A stretch of 15,855 nt of DNA. Source: Firmicutes bacterium UBA5493 (lineage in GTDB: Bacteria > Bacillota > Limnochordia > Darwinibacteriales > Darwinibacteriaceae). The notes beneath the pieces were generated by a model that was not told the origin of the DNA, ran no database searches, and saw only the letters and a list, made by a program, of their open reading frames with translations. The position numbers were made by a program, and so were the translations under genes. The DNA lies in the NCBI GenBank assembly GCA_002424045.1, contig DIPH01000020.1:1-15855 (forward strand), given 5' to 3'. Positions 1 through 5,750 of the stretch are shown piece after piece; position 1 is the stretch's first letter; each line of letters starts with the position of its first letter.

Positions 1-1
1 A

Positions 2-94
2 CTTAATGTGCAAGTCTACAGCCTGGAGCTAAATGCTAGTTCGGGAGTTATTGTGTGGGATCAAGAGTCAGGTTGGGGCGCTATGGCCCGATAA
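2..94 (+). CDS. C-terminal tail of an unidentified upstream gene (partial)
   Basis: Frame 2 is open from the window edge to a TAA at 92-94, giving 30 residues that end in GWGAMAR. The other two forward frames hit stops within the first 35 bases. The composition looks like coding sequence, but 30 residues are too few to name a family. It would lie upstream of groES in the same direction. No strong intrinsic terminator follows it before the groE promoter. It could also be a chance open frame. Confidence 0.4.
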   Translation, partial: LNVQVYSLELNASSGVIVWDQESGWGAMAR

Positions 95-132
95 CGCGAG
101 CATTATCACGATAAAACTAGTATTGTGGTCAA

Positions 133-195
133 AATCAACCAATTGCACCATTTTTTGAACGGTGAAGGGACTTGCAAAAAATGGGGTGGTTGATT
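133..195. repeat. Imperfect inverted repeat covering the groE promoter
   Basis: Two nested pairs of arms share one centre. The outer arms AATCAACCA (133-141) and TGGTTGATT (187-195) pair perfectly over 9 bp. The inner arms CCATTTTTTG (148-157) and CAAAAAATGG (175-184) pair perfectly over 10 bp. A 17-nt central loop separates the inner arms, and a 6-nt/2-nt internal loop lies between the two pairs. The 3' arms contain most of the -35 box and reach the first base of the -10 box. The structure lies upstream of CIRCE and is not part of it. A second operator, a cruciform or a weak terminator of the upstream gene are all possible. Confidence 0.6.
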
Positions 196-200
196 AATAT
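172..200 (+). promoter_or_regulatory. Sigma-A-type promoter of groESL
   Basis: A -35 box TTGCAA (172-177) is separated by exactly 17 nt from a -10 box TAATAT (195-200). Transcription would begin near 206-208, placing the CIRCE operator in the first transcribed bases, as is usual for HrcA-controlled groE operons. No better pair was seen. Confidence 0.7.
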
Positions 201-211
201 ATGGTATAGAT

Positions 212-238
212 TTAGCACTCACCAAGAATGAGTGCTAA
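212..238 (+). promoter_or_regulatory. CIRCE operator (HrcA binding site)
   Basis: TTAGCACTC (212-220), a 9-nt spacer, and GAGTGCTAA (230-238) match the CIRCE consensus exactly in both arms. CIRCE is bound by the heat-shock repressor HrcA, whose folding depends on GroEL, so the chaperonin feeds back on its own operon. hrcA is not in this window. Confidence 0.97.
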
Positions 239-267
239 CAAAAGAGTATTGAAGGGGGTACACGTAG

Positions 268-555
268 TTGAACATTAAACCTTTAGGAGATCGCGTAGTT
301 TTAAGAGTTCTGGAAGCTGAAGAAAAAACCGCAAGCGGCATCGTTTTACCAGATACCGCCAAAGAAAAACCACAACAAGGTAAAATCGTGGCTGTGGGTC
401 CTGGCCGATACGGTGAAGATGGCAAATTGATGCCCATGAGCGTAAAAGACGGGGATACCGTTTTATTCGCGAAATATGCCGGAACTGAAGTAAAGTACGG
501 AGGCGAAGAATTACTTATTCTCAAGGAATCTGATTTACTGGCAATTGTAGGATAA
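268..555 (+). CDS. groES: Co-chaperonin GroES (Hsp10)
   Basis: This gene encodes the 10-kDa co-chaperonin that caps the GroEL chamber and sets its folding cycle in the cytoplasm. The 95-residue product is full length for the family. It opens with the typical MNIKPLGDRVVLRV strand. It carries the mobile loop that contacts GroEL near residues 16-33 (EEKTASGIVLPDTAKEKP), the KIVAVGPGR segment, and the C-terminal GGEELLILKESDLLAIV. The start is TTG at 268. It is supported by AAGGGGG (252-258) nine bases upstream and by the N-terminus matching the family exactly. The gene is first in a two-gene operon with groEL, 23 bases downstream, and sits behind a sigma-A-type promoter and a perfect CIRCE element. 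HrcA-repressed heat induction is therefore expected. Confidence 0.97.
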   Translation: MNIKPLGDRVVLRVLEAEEKTASGIVLPDTAKEKPQQGKIVAVGPGRYGEDGKLMPMSVKDGDTVLFAKYAGTEVKYGGEELLILKESDLLAIVG

Positions 556-578
556 TTAAACGAGGAAGGTGACTGACT

Positions 579-2204
579 ATGGCTAAAGAATTACTTTTTC
601 GGGAAGATGCCCGGAAAAAGTTAGAAAAAGGTGTAAACACGTTAGCTGACGCTGTAAAAATTACCCTAGGACCCAAGGGGCGAAATGTTGTTATTGAGAA
701 GTCCTATGGTTCCCCTACCATCACCAATGATGGAGTGACAATTGCTCGGGAAATCGAGTTAGACGATCCATTCGAGAATCTCGGTGCCCAACTGGTTAAA
801 GAAGTGGCCACCAAGACCAATGATATCGCCGGTGATGGCACAACGACCGGTACCGTTTTAGCCCAGGCCATTGTTCGCGAGGGCTTGAAAAACGTGGCCG
901 CTGGCGCTAACCCCATTTTTGTCAAACGGGGTATTGAAGAAGCAGTAGCGGCTGTTGTAGCAGAGATTAGAGCAACTGCCAAACCTGTGGAAACTCGCGA
1001 CGCCATCTCCCAAGTAGCGTCCATTTCTGCAAGTGATACCAAGATTGGTGATCTCATCGCCGACGCCATGGAGAAGGTTGGCAAAGACGGAGTTATCACA
1101 GTAGAAGAATCAAACACTATCGGCACTACACTCGATGTAGTAGAAGGTATGCAGTTTGATCGCGGTTACGTCTCTCACTACATGGTGACAGATACCGACC
1201 GTATGGAAGCAAGTTTGGACGATCCCTATATCCTCATCACAGACCGCAAAATCAGTGCCATTGCTGACATTCTGCCTATTCTAGAAAAGACGATGCAAGT
1301 TGGCAAGCCCTTGTTGATTATTGCGGAAGACGTTGAAGCAGAAGCCTTGGCGACTTTGGTGCTTAACAAGCTCAGAGGAACCCTTAATGTAGTGGCTGTA
1401 AAAGCCCCTGGTTTCGGCGACAGGCGTAAAGCCATGCTTGATGACATTGCAGTTGTAACTGGCGGCCAGGTAGTGAGCGAAGAGGTTGGACTGAAACTCG
1501 AAAACACCACAATTGACATGCTCGGCCAAGCTCGCCAAGTGATTGTAACCAAAGAAGACACCACCATTGTAGATGGTCGCGGCAGCTCTGAAGCTATCGC
1601 AGGTCGTATCCATCAGATTCGCACAGAGATTGAAGACTCCACGTCGGATTATGATATCGAAAAACTTCAAGAACGTTTGGCGAAGCTCGCTGGCGGTGTA
1701 GCGGTTATTCAAGTCGGTGCACCTACAGAAACCGAGCTCAAAGAGAGAAAGCATCGCATTGAAGACGCCCTTTCTGCAACCCGCGCGGCTGTAGAAGAAG
1801 GTATTGTTGCTGGCGGTGGAACAATGCTCATTGATGCCCTTGACGTTTTAGATAATCTGAATCTTTCAGGCGATGAGGCTACCGGTGTAGCCATCATTCG
1901 TCGGGCCTTAGAAGAGCCTTTGAAGATGATTGCCAATAACGCCGGCGTTGAAGGGGCCATCGTTGTGGAGAAAGTTAAGAATGAACCAAAAGGTGTCGGC
2001 TTTGATGTTCTCACCGAAGAGTATGTGGACATGGTTGCAAAGGGTATCATTGACCCAGCCATGGTCACCAGAAGTGCCCTCCAGAATGCCGCTTCTATCG
2101 GTGCTATGATTCTGACCACAGAGGTCTTGATTGTAGATGAGCCAGCTGATGAACCTGCAATGCCTCCAGGTGGCGGAATGGGTGGCATGGGTGGAATGAT
2201 GTAG
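579..2204 (+). CDS. groEL: Chaperonin GroEL (Hsp60)
   Basis: This gene encodes the 60-kDa chaperonin that forms a double heptameric ring and folds proteins in an ATP-driven cycle with GroES. The 541-residue product is normal in length. The nucleotide-binding signature GDGTTT is at residues 85-90, with the catalytic aspartate of TNDGVT at position 51. The second equatorial segment has DALSATRAAVEEGIVAGGG. The protein ends in the flexible GGMGGMGGMM tail typical of bacterial GroEL. ATG at 579 follows GAGGAAGGTG (562-571) at 7 nt. It is co-transcribed with groES under CIRCE control. A long hairpin at 2257-2306 closes the operon. Several antisense open frames inside the gene are shadows. Nothing in the sequence sets this copy apart from a housekeeping GroEL. 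Confidence 0.98.
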   Translation: MAKELLFREDARKKLEKGVNTLADAVKITLGPKGRNVVIEKSYGSPTITNDGVTIAREIELDDPFENLGAQLVKEVATKTNDIAGDGTTTGTVLAQAIVREGLKNVAAGANPIFVKRGIEEAVAAVVAEIRATAKPVETRDAISQVASISASDTKIGDLIADAMEKVGKDGVITVEESNTIGTTLDVVEGMQFDRGYVSHYMVTDTDRMEASLDDPYILITDRKISAIADILPILEKTMQVGKPLLIIAEDVEAEALATLVLNKLRGTLNVVAVKAPGFGDRRKAMLDDIAVVTGGQVVSEEVGLKLENTTIDMLGQARQVIVTKEDTTIVDGRGSSEAIAGRIHQIRTEIEDSTSDYDIEKLQERLAKLAGGVAVIQVGAPTETELKERKHRIEDALSATRAAVEEGIVAGGGTMLIDALDVLDNLNLSGDEATGVAIIRRALEEPLKMIANNAGVEGAIVVEKVKNEPKGVGFDVLTEEYVDMVAKGIIDPAMVTRSALQNAASIGAMILTTEVLIVDEPADEPAMPPGGGMGGMGGMM

Positions 2205-2256
2205 AGACACGGATATAAGTTAGAGCCTAGGACCTCAACTGAAGTGTGAGGCTCTC

Positions 2257-2310
2257 GGGGGCTGTTGCAAGATGAACTCTGGTTGGTTCATTTTGCAGCA
2301 GCCCCCTTTT
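2257..2310 (+). terminator. Long hairpin terminator after groEL
   Basis: Arms at 2257-2277 and 2286-2306 pair over all 21 positions with only two G-U wobbles. The loop is 8 nt and the base is five G-C pairs. The hairpin is followed by only four T residues (2307-2310). The weak T-tract and unusually long stem could indicate a leaky terminator, an mRNA-stabilising hairpin or a dispersed palindrome rather than a simple terminator. A smaller inverted repeat, AGAGCCT (2222-2228) and AGGCTCT (2249-2255), lies immediately before it. Confidence 0.7.
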
Positions 2311-2374
2311 AAGTTAACACTGGATTTACAAGGGGAATTCAGAGGTCGTGGCGAAAGGAGTAGTTACGAAAATC

Positions 2375-2382
2375 GGAGGTGG
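2375..2382 (+). promoter_or_regulatory. Ribosome binding site deciding the hpt start
   Basis: GGAGGTGG lies 7 nt before TTG 2390. The upstream in-frame GTG at 2348 has only AAGGGG at 2330-2335, 12 nt away. This favours the TTG start, which also gives an N-terminus that fits the Hpt family. Confidence 0.7.
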
Positions 2383-2389
2383 TATAGGT

Positions 2390-2905
2390 TTGCAGATACA
2401 AGTTTTGCTCAGCGAAGAAGATATAGCCAGACGCGTGAAGGAACTCGGCGAACAGATCAGTGGTGATTATGGTGATAAGGATCTGGTTGTAGTGGGTATC
2501 TTAAAAGGGGCTGTGATCTTTATGAGTGACTTAATTCGCCAGATCAAGGTTTCGCTAGAAGTTGATTTTATGGCTACATCAAGCTATGGGCAATCAACGA
2601 AGACCTCCGGTGTTGTCCAGCTACTCAAAGACCTAGATACGGCCATAGAAGGCCGTGATGTACTTATTGTAGAAGACATCATCGACTCAGGACTCACTTT
2701 GTCATATTTATCACAATTGCTCCTGTCACGTAAGCCAGCTAGCATAAAGACCGCTGTCTTACTGGATAAACCCGATCGACGGCAGACTGAGTTTGTCCCT
2801 GACTATGTCGGTTTTTCCATTCCGGATCAATTTGTGATCGGTTACGGCTTAGACTTCAACCATAGATTTAGGGAGTTACCTTATATAGGTGTGGTCAATG
2901 ACTAA
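2390..2905 (+). CDS. hpt: Hypoxanthine (guanine) phosphoribosyltransferase
   Basis: This is a purine salvage enzyme. It joins hypoxanthine or guanine to PRPP, making IMP or GMP plus pyrophosphate in the cytoplasm. The preferred TTG start gives 171 residues, normal for bacterial Hpt, beginning MQIQVLLSEEDIARRVKELG. The PRPP-binding motif VLIVEDIIDSGLTL spans residues 91-104 with the acidic pair E95-D96. The PPi-loop segment VGILKGAVIF is at about 35-44. The base-binding lysine lies in VLLDKPDRR further on. A GTG start at 2348 would add 14 residues and cannot be excluded. Expression presumably depends on readthrough of the groEL hairpin or an unseen promoter, as no convincing promoter was found at 2307-2389. 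guaA starts 16 nt after the stop, so the two are likely co-translated. Related adenine or xanthine transferases are less likely. Confidence 0.95.
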   Translation: MQIQVLLSEEDIARRVKELGEQISGDYGDKDLVVVGILKGAVIFMSDLIRQIKVSLEVDFMATSSYGQSTKTSGVVQLLKDLDTAIEGRDVLIVEDIIDSGLTLSYLSQLLLSRKPASIKTAVLLDKPDRRQTEFVPDYVGFSIPDQFVIGYGLDFNHRFRELPYIGVVND

Positions 2906-2908
2906 GAT

Positions 2909-2914
2909 GGGAGG
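2909..2914 (+). promoter_or_regulatory. Ribosome binding site deciding the guaA start
   Basis: GGGAGG lies 7 nt before TTG 2922, from which the protein reads MKRILVVDYGS, in register with the usual GuaA N-terminus. The in-frame GTG at 2889 and ATGs at 2898 and 2907 overlap or abut the end of hpt and would add an extra leader without a better ribosome site. Confidence 0.7.
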
Positions 2915-2921
2915 CTTAAGC

Positions 2922-4130
2922 TTGAAGCGGATTTTGGTCGTGGATTATGGCTCGAACAAGGTGCAGGATGTGGCCCGAGAGGTTCGGGAAATGGGAGTTT
3001 ACAGCGAAGTTGTTCCCGCCTCTTCCTTGGAGCAGGCGCTGGGGAAGGAGCCTCGTGGAATCATTCCCGTAGGTCCAGTTCCTAGCGAGGTTCTTCAAAA
3101 GCTTAAAGCAGAGGCCGTTCCAATTTGTCTATCTGGTGACTTACAGACCTTCTTACATGATACCTGTGGCGATACGAAAGAGTGGAACATGGATCGCTTC
3201 CTCGCGCAAGCCATAGAGCAGATCCGCGCTCAAGTAGGCACTGGCAAAGTCATCTGTGGCCTCAGTGGGGGGGTTGATTCTTCGGTTGCAGCGGTTTTGG
3301 TCCATAAGGCCATAGGAGAACAGCTCACCTGTGTGTACGTAGACCACGGATTCATGCGCGCTGGAGAGACCGAGCAGATTGTGCGGACGTTTCAAGGTCA
3401 GTTTGGCATTCCCCTCATTCACGTTGATGCCCAGGACCGCTTTATAGATAAACTCCAAGGAATAGAGGATCCGGAGCAGAAAAGGAAAATTATCGGGGCA
3501 GAGTTTATCCGAGTGTTTGAAGAAGAGGCGGCTAAAATTGGGGATGCAGCGTTTTTGGTACAGGGAACAGTGTACTCCGATGTCATAGAGAGCGGTGATT
3601 CTGCAGGTAAGGTTGTAAAGTCTCACCACAACGTGGGAGGCTTACCTGATGACTTTGCCCTGGAATTAGTGGAACCCTTGGCCACACTGTTTAAGAATGA
3701 AGTGCGCATCCTTGGTGAGAAGTTGCAGATTCCCAGTGAGATCTTATGGAGGCACCCCTTCCCAGGTCCGGGGCTAGCCATTCGCTTGATGGGGGCAGTC
3801 ACAAGGGAGAAACTGGAGATTCTAAGAGCAGCTGATGCCCTTGCCATGGAAGAAGTCCGCAAGGCGGGATGGTACGATAAGATCTGGCAGGCACTCGTTG
3901 TGTTAACCGACACGCGAACAGTTGGAGTATTTGAGGGCGAGCGGACCTACGATTACGTTGTAGCCCTGCGCTTTGTGACAAGCACCGATGCTATGAGTGC
4001 CGATTGGGTGCGGGTTCCTTATGATCTTCTGGATACTATCAGCCGACGTTTGATGACGGAAGTCAAGGGAGTTAATAGGGTTGTCTATGATATAAGTTCC
4101 AAGCCGCCAGCTACGATTGAGTGGGAATAG
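2922..4130 (+). CDS. guaA: GMP synthase with a truncated, probably inactive glutaminase domain
   Basis: GMP synthase adenylates XMP and replaces the adenylate with ammonia. Canonical GuaA has about 510 residues: a glutamine amidotransferase (GATase) domain of about 190, an ATP-pyrophosphatase domain and a C-terminal dimerisation domain. This product has 402. The synthetase half looks intact: PP-loop SGGVDSS at 115-121, then SHHNVGGLP, HPFPGPGLAIR and the terminal KPPATIEWE. The N-terminal region is only about 83 residues. It keeps the first GATase strand and helix (VVDYGSNKVQDVAREVREMG) and the last helix (LQTFLHDTCG). It lacks recognisable oxyanion-loop glycines, a GICYG nucleophile block and the FHPE His-Glu block. 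C69 in VPICLSGD is the only cysteine near the expected place and has no catalytic context. It may use free ammonia or a separate GATase subunit. The frame is clean, so a recent deletion or assembly error would have to be in frame. Confidence 0.9.
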   Translation: MKRILVVDYGSNKVQDVAREVREMGVYSEVVPASSLEQALGKEPRGIIPVGPVPSEVLQKLKAEAVPICLSGDLQTFLHDTCGDTKEWNMDRFLAQAIEQIRAQVGTGKVICGLSGGVDSSVAAVLVHKAIGEQLTCVYVDHGFMRAGETEQIVRTFQGQFGIPLIHVDAQDRFIDKLQGIEDPEQKRKIIGAEFIRVFEEEAAKIGDAAFLVQGTVYSDVIESGDSAGKVVKSHHNVGGLPDDFALELVEPLATLFKNEVRILGEKLQIPSEILWRHPFPGPGLAIRLMGAVTREKLEILRAADALAMEEVRKAGWYDKIWQALVVLTDTRTVGVFEGERTYDYVVALRFVTSTDAMSADWVRVPYDLLDTISRRLMTEVKGVNRVVYDISSKPPATIEWE

Positions 4131-4146
4131 ATTGGGGGGTATTGCC

Positions 4147-4794
4147 ATGATCAAGTATGACGAAAATGGTCTCGTACCAGCGGTGATCCAAGATACTCAG
4201 GGTAGTGTTCTAATGATGGCTTATATGAATGAGGAGGCCCTCAATAAGACTCTACAGACAGGTGAGACATGGTTTTATAGTCGTAAGCGTGGAGAAGTTT
4301 GGAAAAAGGGGGCCGAATCCGGGAATGTGCAGAAAGTTCGACGCATTACTGCTGATTGCGATCGAGATACGCTCCTCATAACCGTTGATCAACATGGCCA
4401 CGGCGCCTGTGATGATGACCTAGAGGGAGAGGGAGACCATTTTAGCTGTTTCCATAATCTGATTATGTCCGATGGGCCTGATCAAAGGGATCTTCAGCCA
4501 CACAGGGAGGCCCTCTCCTGGCTCTATGCCTCTATCGAGGATCGCAGACGTTCGCCCAAAATAGGGTCCTATACCAACTACTTGATGGAAAACGGTCTGG
4601 ACAAGATCCTCAAAGCCCTGGGGGAAGAAGCTGCAGAAGTGATTATTGCGGGGAAAAATGATGGTGACGAGGAACTCGTTTATGAAGCAAGTGACCTATT
4701 GTATCACCTTTTAGTCCTTCTAGTGTATCGGAGAATTAGTCTAGAAACCATCTGGGAGGAATTACTAGGTCGCTCCAGTTTATCCGGAAACTGA
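4147..4794 (+). CDS. hisIE: Bifunctional phosphoribosyl-AMP cyclohydrolase / phosphoribosyl-ATP pyrophosphatase
   Basis: This protein catalyses histidine biosynthesis steps 2 and 3: HisE splits pyrophosphate from phosphoribosyl-ATP, and HisI then opens the adenine ring. The fused 215-residue protein has HisI at about 1-110 (FYSRKRGEVWKKGAESG; metal-binding DCDRD at 70-74; cysteines 71, 88 and 101) and HisE at about 130-210 (RRRSPKIGSYT, GLDKILKALGEEAAEV, ASDLLYHLLVLL). ATG 4147 follows GGGGGG (4134-4139) at 7 nt. An in-frame start 30 bases earlier would overlap guaA and add an untypical leader. One oddity is that the usual ACHTGxxSCF loop is enlarged here: 12 residues, many acidic, separate C88 and C101 instead of six, and the histidine after the first cysteine is aspartate. 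No other his gene is in view. It ends the hpt-guaA cluster 16 nt after guaA, before a strong terminator. Confidence 0.95.
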   Translation: MIKYDENGLVPAVIQDTQGSVLMMAYMNEEALNKTLQTGETWFYSRKRGEVWKKGAESGNVQKVRRITADCDRDTLLITVDQHGHGACDDDLEGEGDHFSCFHNLIMSDGPDQRDLQPHREALSWLYASIEDRRRSPKIGSYTNYLMENGLDKILKALGEEAAEVIIAGKNDGDEELVYEASDLLYHLLVLLVYRRISLETIWEELLGRSSLSGN

Positions 4795-4807
4795 CCACGT
4801 GAAATAG

Positions 4808-4852
4808 AAAAAACCTTTCTGCCAGAGGTCCTCTGTAGCAGAAAGGTTTTTT
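4808..4852. terminator. Bidirectional intrinsic terminator between hisIE and the minus-strand hydrolase
   Basis: Arms at 4808-4822 and 4838-4852 pair perfectly over 15 bp, with the core ACCTTTCTGC / GCAGAAAGGT. An A-tract leads in and six T residues (4847-4852) form the 3' end. The intervening bases contain a further short CAGAGG/CCTCTG pairing. The symmetry serves both convergent genes. Confidence 0.93.
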
Positions 4853-4865
4853 GACGTAAAGCCCT

Positions 4866-5654
4866 TTAATGGAAGAATCGATGGTTTCCGATGGTTACGG
4901 TTGGAGTACGGTTCCACACCCATGAGCTTGATCCAACCTTGGCCGGAGCAAAAAAACCAGTGGCGTTTAGCGATGGATCCCAACCTACTAAGGCATCGTT
5001 AACGGCGTCTTTCGCCGTTTGACTGGCAGGAGCTTTAATGGCTCCGTTGAGCACGGGCTCATATTGGTAATATCTGCGGCCGCCGGAGACTACGACCTGG
5101 TTAATGATGCCGCTTAAGGTGTTAGGGTAATCAGAATGGAGCACACGGTTCAGAACGGAGGAGGCCACAGCCACTTGACCTCGATACGGTTCGCCCTTGG
5201 CTTCCGCATGGACCAGGCGCGCAAAGAGGTCTATTTCACCCACCGTGAAAATGGGCGTCATTTTCTCAGTAACGCTGGTGTTCGCGCCTGTGATGACCAC
5301 TTGTTTTTTGAGGGGTCTGTAGAATACTTTCTCGATGGTCAAAGTGTAGGCACCGGGGGCTATGTCCTGAAACTCAAATGCTCCGCTCCGGATGGAGGTG
5401 TTGTATCCATTATGTGCGTTCGTTAAAGTAACCTGCCCACTCCAAAGCGCTAATCCAGAATTGGCATCTTGGACGAGTCCTGTTAGGGAGTTTTTTTGTT
5501 GGTTGCCAGGAGGCGTTAGGCCTGGACTTGAAGAAGGTGGTAGGGTGTTCAAACAACCACTCAGAAACACAGCCAGGATTAAGACACTTGCTAACAATGA
5601 ATAATTCCGCAAAACGAATCGCCCTTCTTTCCAGCTTGGAGCTATTTTCTGCAT
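4866..5654 (-). CDS. Lipoprotein cell-wall hydrolase, SleB/CwlJ (Hydrolase_2) family
   Basis: This is a predicted membrane-anchored peptidoglycan hydrolase of 262 residues. Residues 18-33 form a hydrophobic signal segment ending in the lipobox LSGC with the lipidation cysteine at 34. A proline/serine-rich linker follows (about 38-52). Residues 56-130 resemble a small carboxypeptidase-regulatory-like beta-sandwich (LTGLVQDANSG, FEFQDIAPGAYTLTIEK). Residues 140-262 are the SleB/CwlJ catalytic domain: LFARLVHAEAKGEPYRGQVA with the presumed catalytic glutamate 151, VLNRVLHSDYP, and the terminal IGNHRFF. ATG at 5654 follows an AGGAAGAA site 7 nt upstream on that strand. Family members act in spore cortex hydrolysis or vegetative wall turnover, and which applies here is not decidable. 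The gene is convergent with hisIE and divergent from pcrA. Lipid anchoring plus the extra domain differs from SleB, which carries a PG_binding_1 domain. Confidence 0.88.
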   Translation of the reverse strand: MQKIAPSWKEGRFVLRNYSLLASVLILAVFLSGCLNTLPPSSSPGLTPPGNQQKNSLTGLVQDANSGLALWSGQVTLTNAHNGYNTSIRSGAFEFQDIAPGAYTLTIEKVFYRPLKKQVVITGANTSVTEKMTPIFTVGEIDLFARLVHAEAKGEPYRGQVAVASSVLNRVLHSDYPNTLSGIINQVVVSGGRRYYQYEPVLNGAIKAPASQTAKDAVNDALVGWDPSLNATGFFAPAKVGSSSWVWNRTPTVTIGNHRFFH

Positions 5655-5750
5655 CTCATATTTCTTCCTGGGTTTCCACTAACCTGCAGGGAAAGGCTGG
5701 AAGCCCCAGAAACCAGTTGACAAGGGCATTTTTGCGTAAAGGAGACGAGT

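Noticed and set aside
704..2210. Several antisense open frames of 100-159 codons within groEL
   Set aside because: They mirror the codon bias of groEL, have no family resemblance or ribosome sites, and overlap one another.
2272..2466. 64-codon plus-strand open frame overlapping the hairpin and hpt start
   Set aside because: It begins inside the hairpin and runs out of frame through hpt; there is no ribosome site or recognisable product.
3153..4154. Minus-strand open frames opposite guaA
   Set aside because: They are shadows of the strongly conserved GuaA synthetase half on the plus strand.
5136..5604. Plus-strand open frames opposite the SleB-type lipoprotein
   Set aside because: The minus-strand frame has a signal peptide, lipobox and catalytic domain; the plus-strand products resemble nothing and overlap each other.
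5717..5722. TTGACA upstream of pcrA as a promoter
   Set aside because: At 17-nt spacing the -10 position falls on the ribosome binding site (5740-5745) with no TATAAT-like match.
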